Assembly: GCF_004342425.1 (NCBI RefSeq)
Contig: NZ_SLWQ01000010.1
Span: forward strand, 111,898 to 175,897
Length of the DNA: 64,000 nt
Reading direction: 5' to 3'
Source: Dokdonella fugitiva
Lineage (GTDB): Bacteria > Pseudomonadota > Gammaproteobacteria > Xanthomonadales > Rhodanobacteraceae
Shown: in pieces, positions 16,440-25,371 of the stretch
Numbering within the stretch: the stretch's first letter is position 1
Layout of the letters: every line of letters begins with the position of its first letter
Position numbers and translations under genes: made by a program
Notes under the pieces: generated by a model
Told to the model about the DNA's origin: nothing
Databases searched by the model: none
The model's input: only the letters and a program-made list of their open reading frames with translations

Positions 16440-16640
16440 CGGCCCGCGAGTCCGACACGGAGTACGCGTGCGCGCTCGTGCGCTTCCTCACCGACGCGTT
16501 CCTGCTCCGCAAGCCTGGCGTCCGCTTCCCGATGCCGCGGGGTGCCGGGGGCTCCCGAGGGCATCGTCCAGCGCGCGCTGGTCGGTCGCGCGCATCCGGA
16601 ACGCGGCCCGGGCGATCGCTGGTGGGCGAGCCACGCGCTG
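16440..16640 (+). pseudogene. Decayed partial copy of the MEDKWFIY-family gene
   Basis: Reading CALVRFLTDAFLLRKPGVRF and PMP, this matches RALVRFLIDAFLLRKPGVRF at 14.20-14.27 kb. The nucleotide match continues through the old stop region (GGTCGGTCGCGC, GGCGATCGCT). The 5' two thirds are missing and no start is present. The stretch 16380-16708 holds nothing else that I can support. Confidence 0.65.
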
Positions 16641-16708
16641 CATGGCGACGCGTGCGCTTCGATGCGTTCGATCGGCTACGATCGAGGCTCCACCGACAGG
16701 AGGTCGCC

Positions 16709-17092
16709 ATGCCGGGTCCCGCACGCGCTGGCCTGTTCGTTTACGCGAAGGATGCCGAGCGCCTCGCGACGTTCTACGCGTCGGTGGCCGGCATGGTTCG
16801 CCTGCACGCGACCGATGAACTCATCGTGCTCGAATCCGCGGACATCCAGTTGCTCGTGCACCGGATTCCCGCTGCCATCGCCGCGGGCATCGAGATCACG
16901 TCGCCGCCGCAGCGACGCGAGGACACGGCGCTGAAGTTCTTCTTCACGGTGCCGAGCATCGAAGCGGCGATGGCGACGGCGACGCGCCTCGGCGGCGATG
17001 TGTCCGGCGAACGATGGAACGGGCCCGGATTCGTCGTCTGCAATGCGTGCGACCCGGAGGGCAACATCTTCCAGGTCAGGGAAGCGACCTGA
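16709..17092 (+). CDS. VOC (glyoxalase/bleomycin-resistance) superfamily protein
   Basis: This 127-residue protein starts at ATG 16709, which follows a strong GACAGGAGGTCGCC. It shows the paired beta-alpha-beta-beta-beta modules of the VOC fold: LFVYAKDAERLATFYASVAG at the start, and FVVCNACDPEGNIFQVRE at the end, where the terminal Glu is the usual metal ligand position. Members are glyoxalases, dioxygenases or drug-binding proteins; no specific activity is indicated. The next gene follows after 18 bp. Confidence 0.85.
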   Translation: MPGPARAGLFVYAKDAERLATFYASVAGMVRLHATDELIVLESADIQLLVHRIPAAIAAGIEITSPPQRREDTALKFFFTVPSIEAAMATATRLGGDVSGERWNGPGFVVCNACDPEGNIFQVREAT

Positions 17093-17110
17093 CGACTCGG
17101 ATCGGCGCCC

Positions 17111-17599
17111 ATGCGAACGCTGCTGTACCTGTCGAGTCTCTTCCTCGCGCTGCCCTCGATCGCACTCGCCGCGGCATTCCTCGTGCTCGGCACCGCGATC
17201 TCGGCGCACTCGCTGCTCGGCTTCCTCGGCGTGCTGCTCGAGACGGCGCTCTGGTTGCTGCCGTGGGGCCTGCTCGCGATCATGGCCGTGTTCGTCGCGC
17301 TCGTGGTCGCGGGGTTTTCCGTCCGCTTACGCTGGCTCGCGAGCCTCCTCGTCGCCGCGCTCGCGATCGGCAGCAGCGCGACCGCGCTTGCGCTCATCAC
17401 GTTGCACGGCAACGGGTCCCTCGGGCAGCTCGTGTTCTTCATCCCGGCTGCGGTTTCCGCTGCGATCGCGCTCTGGCTTGCGGTTCGGGAAGGCCGCGCG
17501 TCGGTGACGGCCGCGGGCGCTCGAGCGCGGGCCGACGACGCGCGCATCGCAGCGGCTGTGATCACGAGCGAAAATGGGATGCCACGTTCGCGGGAATGA
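17111..17599 (+). CDS. Hypothetical membrane protein
   Basis: This 162-residue protein has four strong hydrophobic segments (about 5-27, 34-66 as two, 72-95 and 103-122) and a short basic cytoplasmic tail. I recognise no family. The last ten codons (ENGMPRSRE) and the stop are read from a dispersed repeat (ATGGGATGCCACGTTCGCGG from about 17574), so the original C-terminus may have been altered when the repeat arrived. Confidence 0.6.
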   Translation: MRTLLYLSSLFLALPSIALAAAFLVLGTAISAHSLLGFLGVLLETALWLLPWGLLAIMAVFVALVVAGFSVRLRWLASLLVAALAIGSSATALALITLHGNGSLGQLVFFIPAAVSAAIALWLAVREGRASVTAAGARARADDARIAAAVITSENGMPRSRE

Positions 17600-17722
17600 C
17601 GACGCCGTCAGGCCTAGGTGAGCTATCCCGCACCTTCGTGGACTCGGGAGTGATCTACTATCGACGCGGCCGAGGCAGCGCCCTACGGAGTTGCCCTCAC
17701 CCGACGAGCGCTGGAGGTTTCC

Positions 17723-17998
17723 ATGTGCAGGAACATCAAGACGCTGTACAACTTCGATCCGCCGGCGACGGAGGACGAGATCCGCGCGTCCGCGCTGCAG
17801 TTCGTGCGCAAGCTCAGCGGGTTCAATACGCCGTCCAAGGCGAACGAAGCGGTGTTCAACGCGGCGGTCGAGCAGGTCAGTGCGGCGGCCACCACGCTCA
17901 TCAACTCGCTGTTCACCCTGAGCACGCCGCGCAATCGCGAGATCGAACGCGCCAAGCTCGTGATCGCCTCGGCGAAGCGATTCGGACGTTCGGAGTGA
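17723..17998 (+). CDS. DUF2277-domain protein
   Basis: This 91-residue protein opens MCRNIKTLYNFDPPATEDEI, the signature of DUF2277, followed by ALQFVRKLSGFNTPS and a helical C-terminus (ATTLINSLFT). The function of the family is unknown; it is a small cytosolic helical protein found across proteobacteria and actinobacteria. The start follows GGAGGTTTCC. It is convergent with the GFA gene, leaving 13 bp between stops. Confidence 0.85.
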   Translation: MCRNIKTLYNFDPPATEDEIRASALQFVRKLSGFNTPSKANEAVFNAAVEQVSAAATTLINSLFTLSTPRNREIERAKLVIASAKRFGRSE

Positions 17999-18011
17999 CG
18001 ACGGCGCGGGC

Positions 18012-18404
18012 CTAGTCCTCGAAGCGGTCCGTCGATTCGCGATCGCGCTCGTAGTGCCGCGCGAGCGGGAACGGCGGCAGCCACGATTCGCGCCGGATCG
18101 TCCAGAGCTCGTACGTCGGCGTGAACCGGTCGGGGGCGTCGAACGTGCCGAGGTTCACTTCGATTTCGTCGCCGCTGCGCCCGAACACCGACGAGCCGCA
18201 ACGCGGGCAGAAATGCCGCCCGGCGTACGAGCGCGTCCCGCCTTCGATCGCCACCGCGTCGGCGGGGAAGATCGCCGAGGCGTGGAACAGCGCGCCGTGG
18301 TGCTTGCGGCAATCGAGGCAGTGGCAGATGCCGACGCGGTACGGGCGTCCCGTGGCGACGATGCGCACGTCGCCGCACAGGCAGCCTCCGCTGGATGTTT
18401 CCAT
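18012..18404 (-). CDS. GFA-family (glutathione-dependent formaldehyde-activating-like) protein
   Basis: This 130-residue protein has the Mss4-like GFA fold with zinc-ligand cysteines: GGCLCGDVRI, ICHCLDCRKHHGALF and FCPRCGSSVFG. It starts at the ATG at 18402-18404, preceded by GAGGAGCGACGTC. GFA proteins bind zinc; formaldehyde-glutathione chemistry is proven for few members, so a specific reaction should not be assumed. It lies 77 bp after the NarL-type regulator on the same strand and may be co-transcribed. Confidence 0.87.
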   Translation of the reverse strand: METSSGGCLCGDVRIVATGRPYRVGICHCLDCRKHHGALFHASAIFPADAVAIEGGTRSYAGRHFCPRCGSSVFGRSGDEIEVNLGTFDAPDRFTPTYELWTIRRESWLPPFPLARHYERDRESTDRFED

Positions 18405-18481
18405 GACGTCGCTCCTCTCGACCGTGGTCGAAACGTCGTGGGGACGCGCGCGGCGATTGCAACCGCGCGGTGGCGGGCGGT

Positions 18482-19114
18482 TCAGTCGACGAGGCGCTTG
18501 CGCACCGCGTAGCGCACGAGTTCGGCGCTGTTGCGCACGCCGAGCTTGGCGAGCACGCGGCTGCGGCGGTTCTCCGCGGCTTTCGCGCTGATGTCGAGCT
18601 TGTTGGCGATCTCCTTGATCGTGAGGCCGTCGACGACGAGGTGCAGCACTTCGCGTTCGCGGTCGGACAGCGCGCCGTAGGGATCTTCCGGCTGCGGATG
18701 CTTGAGCTGGCTGGCGAGGATCTTCGTCGCGTACGGGCCGAAGTAGACGCCGCCGGCGGCGATCGTGCGGATCGCATCGAGCAGCTCGTTGGTCGCGGTG
18801 TTCTTCACCAGGTAACCAGACGCACCCGCGCGCACCACCTGCACGGCGTACTCGTCTTCCTCGTGCATGGTCAGCACGAGCACCTTCGTGCGCGGCAGTT
18901 CCTCGGTCAGGCGGCGCACGACGTCGATGCCGGACAGGCGCGGCATCGAGATGTCGATCACCGCGATGTCGGGTTGCAGCGCGAGGGCCTGTTCGACGGC
19001 GCTGATGCCGTCGCCGGCTTCGCCGACGACGACGCAATCGCCGCTGGCCCGCAGCATCGCGACCAGGCATTCGCGCAACACGGTGTGATCATCGGCAATC
19101 AAGAGGCGGATCAT
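18482..19114 (-). CDS. NarL/FixJ-family response regulator
   Basis: This 210-residue protein has an N-terminal receiver (MIRLLIADDH, phospho-acceptor Asp54 in VIDISMP, Lys near 104 in LVKN) and a C-terminal LuxR HTH (LSDREREVLHLVVDGLTIKE, ANKLDISAKAAENRRSRV). Its start overlaps the histidine-kinase stop by 4 bp (ATGA), a sign of translational coupling. It should be the output of the kinase immediately upstream. The FHA and Ser/Thr-kinase genes of the same operon may add a second layer of control. Confidence 0.95.
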   Translation of the reverse strand: MIRLLIADDHTVLRECLVAMLRASGDCVVVGEAGDGISAVEQALALQPDIAVIDISMPRLSGIDVVRRLTEELPRTKVLVLTMHEEDEYAVQVVRAGASGYLVKNTATNELLDAIRTIAAGGVYFGPYATKILASQLKHPQPEDPYGALSDREREVLHLVVDGLTIKEIANKLDISAKAAENRRSRVLAKLGVRNSAELVRYAVRKRLVD

Positions 19115-19899
19115 GGGCTCGCTCCCGGGGAGGCATCCGATAGCGGGAAATGCACCGACAGGCCGAAACCGGCGCCGGGTGTGGACTGGAACTGGAGGGA
19201 ACCACCGAACAGGCGCACGCGATCGCGCATGCCGCCGAGGCCGCTGCTGGCGCCCTGGCGGCCGCGCGCGAGCGCGGCATCGATGTCGCAGCCGCTGCCG
19301 TCGTCGCGCACGCGCAGGCTGGCCTGCTCGCCGCGGCCGTCGAACGCGATCGCCACGCGGCGCGCGGATGCGTGCCTGGCGGTGTTGGCGAGTGCTTCCT
19401 GCACGAGGCGGAACACCAACGTCGAGCGGTCGGCGTCGATGCCCGCGGGCGGCGCGTGGTAGTCGAGCTGCGTGTCGATGCCGTGCGTCTCGGAGAACGA
19501 GCGCGCGAGCCAGCGCAACGCGGGTTCGAGGCCGAGATCGTCGAGGATCTGCGGGCGCAGCATGCGCGACAGCGCGCGCGTGTCCTGCAGGGTCGAATCG
19601 CCGATCGCGTGCGCGCGCGCGAGTTCGTCGCGCGCGTGGCGGTTGCGTTCGTCGTCGGGCAGCGACGCCAGCGCTTCGCTGATCAGGTGCAGCATCGCGG
19701 CCAGGTTGTGGCCGACGCCGTCGTGCAGTTCGCGCGCGAAGCGGCTGCGTTCCTCTTCCTGCACGCGCCACACCGACCGCGCGATGCGCTGGAACGCGGC
19801 CTGGCCCTGGCGCAGGCGTTCGGCGAGGGCTTCGTGCGCCTGCAGGAGCTCGGTGAGCTGCGCGCGCATCTCGTTGGGGGAGGGGGGGTCAGTGCGCAT
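19111..19899 (-). CDS. Soluble sensor histidine kinase (HisKA_3 type)
   Basis: This 262-residue protein has no membrane segment. A coiled N-terminus (TELLQAHEALAERLRQGQ) leads to RFARELHDGVGHNLAAMLH (His59), the NarX/DesK-type dimerisation motif. The ATPase domain follows (QEALANTARHA, DDGSGCD, LGGMRDRV). With no sensor domain, its input probably comes from partners. The start overlaps the Ser/Thr-kinase stop by 11 bp and its stop overlaps the regulator start by 4 bp. ATG 19869 is an alternative start. Confidence 0.93.
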   Translation of the reverse strand: MRTDPPSPNEMRAQLTELLQAHEALAERLRQGQAAFQRIARSVWRVQEEERSRFARELHDGVGHNLAAMLHLISEALASLPDDERNRHARDELARAHAIGDSTLQDTRALSRMLRPQILDDLGLEPALRWLARSFSETHGIDTQLDYHAPPAGIDADRSTLVFRLVQEALANTARHASARRVAIAFDGRGEQASLRVRDDGSGCDIDAALARGRQGASSGLGGMRDRVRLFGGSLQFQSTPGAGFGLSVHFPLSDASPGASP

Positions 19900-22800
19900 C
19901 GCCGCCTTCCTCGCGCAGGCGTCGTTCGATCCGCTGGTCCAGGTTCGCGCGCGCGCCTTCGGGTGCATCGGCGAGCAGGTCCTTGCGCGCCGCGGCTGCC
20001 GCCGCGGTCGCCGCGATCGCTTCGGCTGCATCGGGCGGGAACGCGCGCGCGCCGAGGGCATGGACGAAATACGCGTCGGCCGCGCGGCCGGCATCCTTGA
20101 GCAAGGGCAGGGCTTCACGATAGCGCCGCGCGGCGGTGCCGCGATCGCCGGCCTGCAGCGCGGCGCCGATCTCGAGTTCGAGCCAGGCGAGCCGCGTCGG
20201 CACTTCGGCGAGCTGAGTGGCGTCGCCGCTCAGGGCGGCGAGTGCGGAGGCCGCGCGCGTCGGTTTGCCGGGCATCGCGAAGGCGAGTCGCGCACGCTGC
20301 AAGCGCACTTCGACCGCGACCTTGCCACTGTGCGCCTCGGCGGCGGCGGCAGCCGCATCGTCGAGCCTGGCCGCGGCGGCGGCGAAGTCGCCGCGCGCCT
20401 GCAGTTGTCTGGCGCCGACGAGCAGGAGCGTCGCGCGCTGGTCGGCATTGGCATGCCCGGCGGGGACCCTGGCGAGTGCGGCGTCGGTCGCCGCTTCGTC
20501 ACCGAGTGCGCTCGACAGGCGCGCCTGCAGCAGCGTCGCCTCCACCAGCATGCGCCGGTCGGCGCGGCGCGCGGCGATCCGTTCCGCGCGCACGGCGTGG
20601 TCGAGACCCTCGGCCCAACGGCCCTCGGCGAGCGAGAGCTCGCCGAGGTCGAGGTGCGCGGCGGAGGCTTCCTCGCCGAGCTGGCGGTCCTCCGCATCGC
20701 GCAAGGTCTTCTGCAGGCGCTCGCGCGCCGCCGCGAAATGCCCGCGCGCGATGTCGAGCAGGCCGATGCTCTGCTCGACGCGCAGCAGGCCGTTGTTGTC
20801 GTCGAGCTTGCGGTAGAGGGATTCGGCCTGTTGCCAGTAGACCAGCGCATTGTCGAACTGGCCGAGCCGGAACGAACTGAAGCCGACGTTGTTGAGGCTC
20901 TCGGCGACCTGGTCGGGCAGGTCGAGCTGCTGGCGCAACGCGAGCGCCTCGCGATAGGCGACGAGCGCGGCCGCATCGTCGCCGCGTTCCTCGGCGATCA
21001 CGCCGCGGTCGTTGGCAAGGTCGGCGAGGCTGGCGCGATCGCCGAGCTGCTCGAGCATCGCCTTGACGCGATCGAGCGTGCGCTCGGCCGCGTCGCGCTC
21101 GCCGCGCTCGGCCTCGACGATGGCGAGGTTGCGCAAGGTCTTGCTGAGGCCGAGCGTGTCGCCGAGGCGTTCGCGCGTCGCCGCGGCGCGCGTGTATTGC
21201 TCGGCCGCCGCGTCGAGCTGGCCGAGTCGCTCGTAGCCGATGCCGAGCGCGTTGCGCACTTCCGCTTCGGCGGCCGCGTCGCGCGCGCGCGTGTCGAGCA
21301 CGAGCGCGCGCACGAGGTACTCGTCGACCGCGGGCTGCGCCTCGCCCTGCTGGATCGAGGTGCGGCCGAGCAGGAACCAGGCGCGTGCATCCTGGTCGTC
21401 TTCCTTCACGTAGCGGCGCAACTGCGCGATCGCGCCGGCGCCGTCGCCATCGGCGGCGAGGGTTTCCGCGGCGAGCAGGGAAAGGAATGGATCGTGCGGG
21501 AACGCGCGCACGGAGTCGTCGAGCAGGCTGCGCGCCTGCGCCGGGTCGTCGAGCGCGCGTGCGCGCAGCTCGCGCCCGAGCGCGCCGTCCTCGTGCGCGA
21601 ACCGCTGCAGGATCGCCGCGCGCGTGTTGTCGGCCGGCAGTTCCTGCTGCGCGGCGGACTGCGCGTCGAGCAACGCGCGCGCGACGAGCGCGCTGGCCGG
21701 GTCCTGCGCGGCGAGTCCGGCGAGGGTCGCCGCCGCCGGCGCGGGTTCGTGCCGGTCGAGCGCGGCCAGCGCGCCGCCGAACGCGGCGAGCGAGGCGGGC
21801 GCGAGCGACGGGGTGGTTCCCGCGCGCCGCCCCGACGCGGCGAGCCAGGTCGCCGTCGCTTCGCGATAGGCGGCGAACAACTCGGCCGCATTCGTGCCGC
21901 GCACGTCGACGACAGGTCCGGCCTGCGGCGACGACGGCTCGCTCGACCAGAGTTGCAGGTGCAACGCCTGTGCATCGCGCGCGAGCGTGCCATGCACGAG
22001 GCGGGTCGCCTTGGCTGCGCCGGCGACGTCGGCGAGGCGGCGCAGCAGCACGTCGCGCGGCTGGTCCGGTGCGACGCGCGCGAGTGCGTCGAGCACGCGA
22101 CGGCGCGGGATCGATGCCGCGCCGGGATCGTTGCGCAGCCAGGTCGCGAGGTGTTCGTCGAGGCCGCGCGCGATCGCGGCAAGCTCGGCATCGCCCGTGG
22201 GCGCGAAGATCGGCAGCACGCCGATGCGTGGCACGGCCGGCGCGACGACCGCGGCCGGCGCGGGCGCGGGCCACGGGTGGCGCCACAGCCAGGTGGCGAG
22301 CGCGGTGCAGGCGAGTGCGGCGAACGCGCCGGCCCACAGCACGCGCCGGTCGAGCGGCGGTCGCGGCACGCGCCTGGCGTCGAGCGCACGCACGGCATCG
22401 CGCGCCGAGGCGAACCGGTGCGCCGGATTGACCTTGAGCAGGCGCTCGCTGAACGCGTGCATCCATCCCGGCAGCTCCGGCCGCGCCCTGGCGAGCGACG
22501 GCGGGGGGCGCAACAGGCGTTGCACCACGGCTTCCGCCGGCGTGCCGCCGGAGAACGGCAGCTCGCCCGCGAGCATCTCGTAGAAGATGAGGCCGACGGC
22601 GTAGAGGTCGCTGCGCGCGTCGATCGGTCCACCGCGCGCCTGCTCGGGCGACAGGTATTCGGGCGTGCCGACGATCATGCCGGTCTGCGTCATGCCGGTC
22701 GCGCCGAGGATGCGGGCGACGCCGAAGTCGGTGATGTAGGCGTGGTCGCCGTCGCCGAGCAGCACGTTGGCGGGCTTCAGGTCGCGGTGGACGACGCCGC

Positions 22801-23257
22801 GCAGGTGAGCCGCGCCGAGTCCTTCGAGCAACCCGCGCACGATCGCGATCGCCTGTTCCGGCGCGAGCCTGCGCACGCGGTCGAGGCGGTGCTCGAGCGA
22901 TTCGCCGGCGATGAAGTCCATGCTGATGAACCAGCGGCCGTCGTGCTCGGCGATGTCGTGGATGCGCACCACGTGCGGGCTCGATACCTGTCGCGCGAGC
23001 AGCAGTTCCTGGCGGAAGGTGCGGAACGCCTCCGGGCGGCGCGCGAGGTCGGGGCGCAGCAGCTTGAGCGCGACGTCGATGTCGAGCGAGAGGTCGCGCG
23101 CGCGGTAGACGACGCCCATGCCGCCGATGCCGATCATCGCCTCGATGCGGAAGCGCCCGCCCAGCACGTCGCCGGCGCGCAGCTCGCTCGCGGCGAAAAA
23201 GCCGGTGAGCGTCGCGGCGTCGTCGCTGGGCGATGGTTCGTTCAGGCCGGCATTCAC
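19889..23257 (-). CDS. Ser/Thr protein kinase with transmembrane segment and TPR-rich C-terminus
   Basis: This 1122-residue protein starts at GTG 23257. Residues 35-290 are a Hanks-type kinase with all key residues: G-loop GIGGMG (43-48), Lys65, HRDLKPAN (Asp159), DFG (177-179) and APE-like GTPEYLSPE. A single hydrophobic segment at about 306-325 suggests a membrane anchor. The next 200 residues include a TolB-like start (IGVLPIFAPTGDAELAAIAR). From about 560 to the end lie many TPR-like helices (GIGYERLGQLDAAAEQYTRA and related). It should phosphorylate partners recognised by the FHA protein encoded just upstream. Signal and substrates are unknown. Confidence 0.93.
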   Translation of the reverse strand: MNAGLNEPSPSDDAATLTGFFAASELRAGDVLGGRFRIEAMIGIGGMGVVYRARDLSLDIDVALKLLRPDLARRPEAFRTFRQELLLARQVSSPHVVRIHDIAEHDGRWFISMDFIAGESLEHRLDRVRRLAPEQAIAIVRGLLEGLGAAHLRGVVHRDLKPANVLLGDGDHAYITDFGVARILGATGMTQTGMIVGTPEYLSPEQARGGPIDARSDLYAVGLIFYEMLAGELPFSGGTPAEAVVQRLLRPPPSLARARPELPGWMHAFSERLLKVNPAHRFASARDAVRALDARRVPRPPLDRRVLWAGAFAALACTALATWLWRHPWPAPAPAAVVAPAVPRIGVLPIFAPTGDAELAAIARGLDEHLATWLRNDPGAASIPRRRVLDALARVAPDQPRDVLLRRLADVAGAAKATRLVHGTLARDAQALHLQLWSSEPSSPQAGPVVDVRGTNAAELFAAYREATATWLAASGRRAGTTPSLAPASLAAFGGALAALDRHEPAPAAATLAGLAAQDPASALVARALLDAQSAAQQELPADNTRAAILQRFAHEDGALGRELRARALDDPAQARSLLDDSVRAFPHDPFLSLLAAETLAADGDGAGAIAQLRRYVKEDDQDARAWFLLGRTSIQQGEAQPAVDEYLVRALVLDTRARDAAAEAEVRNALGIGYERLGQLDAAAEQYTRAAATRERLGDTLGLSKTLRNLAIVEAERGERDAAERTLDRVKAMLEQLGDRASLADLANDRGVIAEERGDDAAALVAYREALALRQQLDLPDQVAESLNNVGFSSFRLGQFDNALVYWQQAESLYRKLDDNNGLLRVEQSIGLLDIARGHFAAARERLQKTLRDAEDRQLGEEASAAHLDLGELSLAEGRWAEGLDHAVRAERIAARRADRRMLVEATLLQARLSSALGDEAATDAALARVPAGHANADQRATLLLVGARQLQARGDFAAAAARLDDAAAAAAEAHSGKVAVEVRLQRARLAFAMPGKPTRAASALAALSGDATQLAEVPTRLAWLELEIGAALQAGDRGTAARRYREALPLLKDAGRAADAYFVHALGARAFPPDAAEAIAATAAAAAARKDLLADAPEGARANLDQRIERRLREEGGDAH

Positions 23258-23308
23258 GCGCCCACGATAGCGCGGAAGGCGCGCGCCGCACAGGTACGGA
23301 CGCTTTTT

Positions 23309-24205
23309 CTAAGCCGATACCTTGCGCAAATCTTCCCACGACGGCGCATCGCCGTCGGGCAGCGCGTCGATGAGGCCGGCGATGCGGTCGCGCAGGCGCG
23401 CGGCCTCGAGCGCGGTCGCGGCCGCGCCGGCGACGTTCTCGACCAGTTCGAGGTCGAGTTCGGTGACCGGCGGCCCCGGCGTACGGCTGTCGGCGTAGAT
23501 GACGCCCGTCGCGCCGTCCTGCATCAGCAGCGGCGTGCAGACGAGCGCGCGGATGCCGCCGAGGCGCACGCTCGGGCGTTGCGCCAGCCATGGCGAATCG
23601 GTCGTGTCGCAGCAGACCACGGACTTGCGGCTGGCGAGCACGCGCTCGACCGCCGCGGCGCTGCCGGCGAAGCGGTCGCCGGACAGGTCCGCCGGGCGCA
23701 GCGCGCGGCTCGCGTGCACGCGCAGGGGGCGCCCCGCGTCGGCGTACAGCACGAAGCCGCGGTCGAGGCCGGACAGCTGCAGCACCATGTCGAGCATCTG
23801 CGGGATCAGCGTGCTCATGCCGATGTTCGGCTGCTGCAGTTGCGCCGACAGCGCGCGCGACACTTCGCGTCGGCTGAGGCCGGCCGAGCGGTGCGCGGCG
23901 GCCGCGGCATCGTCGATGCGCTCGAACGAGCACTGCACGTCGCCGACGGAGAACCACGTGGATGCGGCGAGCTGCGCGCTGCGCACCATGTGGCCGTCGA
24001 CGCGCAGGCCGTTCTTGCTGCCGGTGTCCGACAGCAGCCAGCCATCGCCGCGCCACTCGAGTTCGGCATGGAAGCGCGACACGGAGGGATGTTCGATGCG
24101 CAGCTCGCAGGCGCTCGCGCGGCCGAGGCGGTACGCCGTGCCTTCCTCGATCACGCGCACCAGCGCGGCGCCGTCGGGTGGATAGGCGGTCAGGCGCGCC
24201 GGCAT
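23309..24205 (-). CDS. FHA-GAF domain protein
   Basis: This 298-residue protein carries an N-terminal FHA domain with its conserved residues: YRLGRASACELRIEHPSVSR then FHAEL, and SDTGSKNGLRVDG. A GAF domain follows (about 130-280; LSGLDRGFVLYADAG, ALVCTPLLMQDGATGVIYAD). FHA domains bind phosphothreonine, so this is the expected reader of the Ser/Thr kinase encoded 51 bp downstream; the GAF half may sense a ligand. It follows the secreted-protein gene by 7 bp, which places it in the same operon. Confidence 0.92.
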   Translation of the reverse strand: MPARLTAYPPDGAALVRVIEEGTAYRLGRASACELRIEHPSVSRFHAELEWRGDGWLLSDTGSKNGLRVDGHMVRSAQLAASTWFSVGDVQCSFERIDDAAAAAHRSAGLSRREVSRALSAQLQQPNIGMSTLIPQMLDMVLQLSGLDRGFVLYADAGRPLRVHASRALRPADLSGDRFAGSAAAVERVLASRKSVVCCDTTDSPWLAQRPSVRLGGIRALVCTPLLMQDGATGVIYADSRTPGPPVTELDLELVENVAGAAATALEAARLRDRIAGLIDALPDGDAPSWEDLRKVSA

Positions 24206-24212
24206 GGAGCGA

Positions 24213-25124
24213 TCACGCGCCGCCGGCGCAACGCAGCAGGCTGAAGCGCAGCGTGCGCGCGAGGCTCGACAGTTCGCCCGCGTCGTTGACCATGTCGCGC
24301 TGGCCGCGCCAGAGGTTGGCGATGTCGATGCCGGCGTGCGCCTCGACGTCGGCGATGAAGTCGTCGAGCGGTCCGAGTGCATTGGTGCAACCGAGCACCG
24401 GATCGAGCACTGCGGTGCCGATCGCGGCGATCACGTTGGTGAGCAGCGCCGTGAGTTCGCCGCGCAGCAGGTTGCCGAGGATCGCCGCGGTCAGGCGCAG
24501 GGTCAGCGCGGTCGACTTCGGCAGGATCACGACCAGCACCGCGACGAGGCCGGTGTTGGCGTCCTTCGCGACGATGAACTGCGAGAACGCGCCGCCGCGA
24601 CCGCGTGCGCGCGCGCTGCCTTTGAGCACGTCCTCGGTCACGTCGGCGAAGGTGCCACCGATCGGCGCCTTGAGCAGGCGGTACGGACTGTTCGGCGTGT
24701 AGGCGAGCCGGTGCGTGTGCACCTCGATGTCGTAGGTGTTGTGGAACGACAGCACGCCGGTGCCGTCCTCGAAGGGTTCGAAGCCGCTCGTGAACAGTTC
24801 CGGCGTGCCAGGCGGCTCGATCGTGACAAGCATCGGGAACGCCGGGTCGATGGCGACGCCGGCGGGAAGCGCACCGGGTGGGTGGGCCGGGTCGAACAGC
24901 TCCGCGCTGAGGTTGAGGCTGCGCGGGCTGAGGTTGGTCGGCGTGTCGAAGACGATCGTGACTTCGGCGTCGTAGTGCGTGCCGAGCGCGTCCTCGAGCA
25001 GGATCGTCGCGTGCGCGGTATCGCCGATGACCTCGACGTCGACCTGCGCGTGCGCCACGTGCGCGCCGAGCAGCGCGGAGAGGAGCAGCGCGCAGGCAGG
25101 CAGGCGGAGCGGTCGCATGGTCAT
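24213..25124 (-). CDS. Secreted protein of unknown function, first gene of the kinase operon
   Basis: This 303-residue protein (ATG at 25122-25124) has a clear signal peptide ending AHVAHA. It then shows a beta-rich half (VDVEVIGDTAHATILLEDAL) and a C-terminal helical half. An LFTSGFEPFEDG segment in the middle resembles the DGFE tails of other secreted proteins in this window but is internal. I do not recognise the family. The stop lies 7 bp before the FHA-GAF start, so it is probably co-transcribed with the signalling genes and could provide or modulate an envelope signal; that role is inference. Confidence 0.7.
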   Translation of the reverse strand: MTMRPLRLPACALLLSALLGAHVAHAQVDVEVIGDTAHATILLEDALGTHYDAEVTIVFDTPTNLSPRSLNLSAELFDPAHPPGALPAGVAIDPAFPMLVTIEPPGTPELFTSGFEPFEDGTGVLSFHNTYDIEVHTHRLAYTPNSPYRLLKAPIGGTFADVTEDVLKGSARARGRGGAFSQFIVAKDANTGLVAVLVVILPKSTALTLRLTAAILGNLLRGELTALLTNVIAAIGTAVLDPVLGCTNALGPLDDFIADVEAHAGIDIANLWRGQRDMVNDAGELSSLARTLRFSLLRCAGGA

Positions 25125-25371
25125 CGGGCCCCCGGGCACCCGGCGCGGACAAGGCGGCCGGGATTCATGCCCGAGTCTAGCGCGTAACCCATGCCACGCT
25201 CACGCCGGCGACAGCGCGAGGGAATTTCCCCGTCGCATGCGAGGGGGATTCCCTTGCGCGATCGACGCGCAAGCATGTCGCCGCGTTTTATCGTCGGGCC
25301 GCGGTGGCTGCGAACGGGACGGCAGCCGCCCGCGATCGCGAACAGGGGCGCGATGACATGGGCGACACGCA

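Noticed and set aside
19472..24244. 1590-codon plus-strand frame over the kinase genes
   Set aside because: It is antisense to well-supported Ser/Thr kinase, FHA and histidine-kinase genes; its composition is that of a shadow frame.
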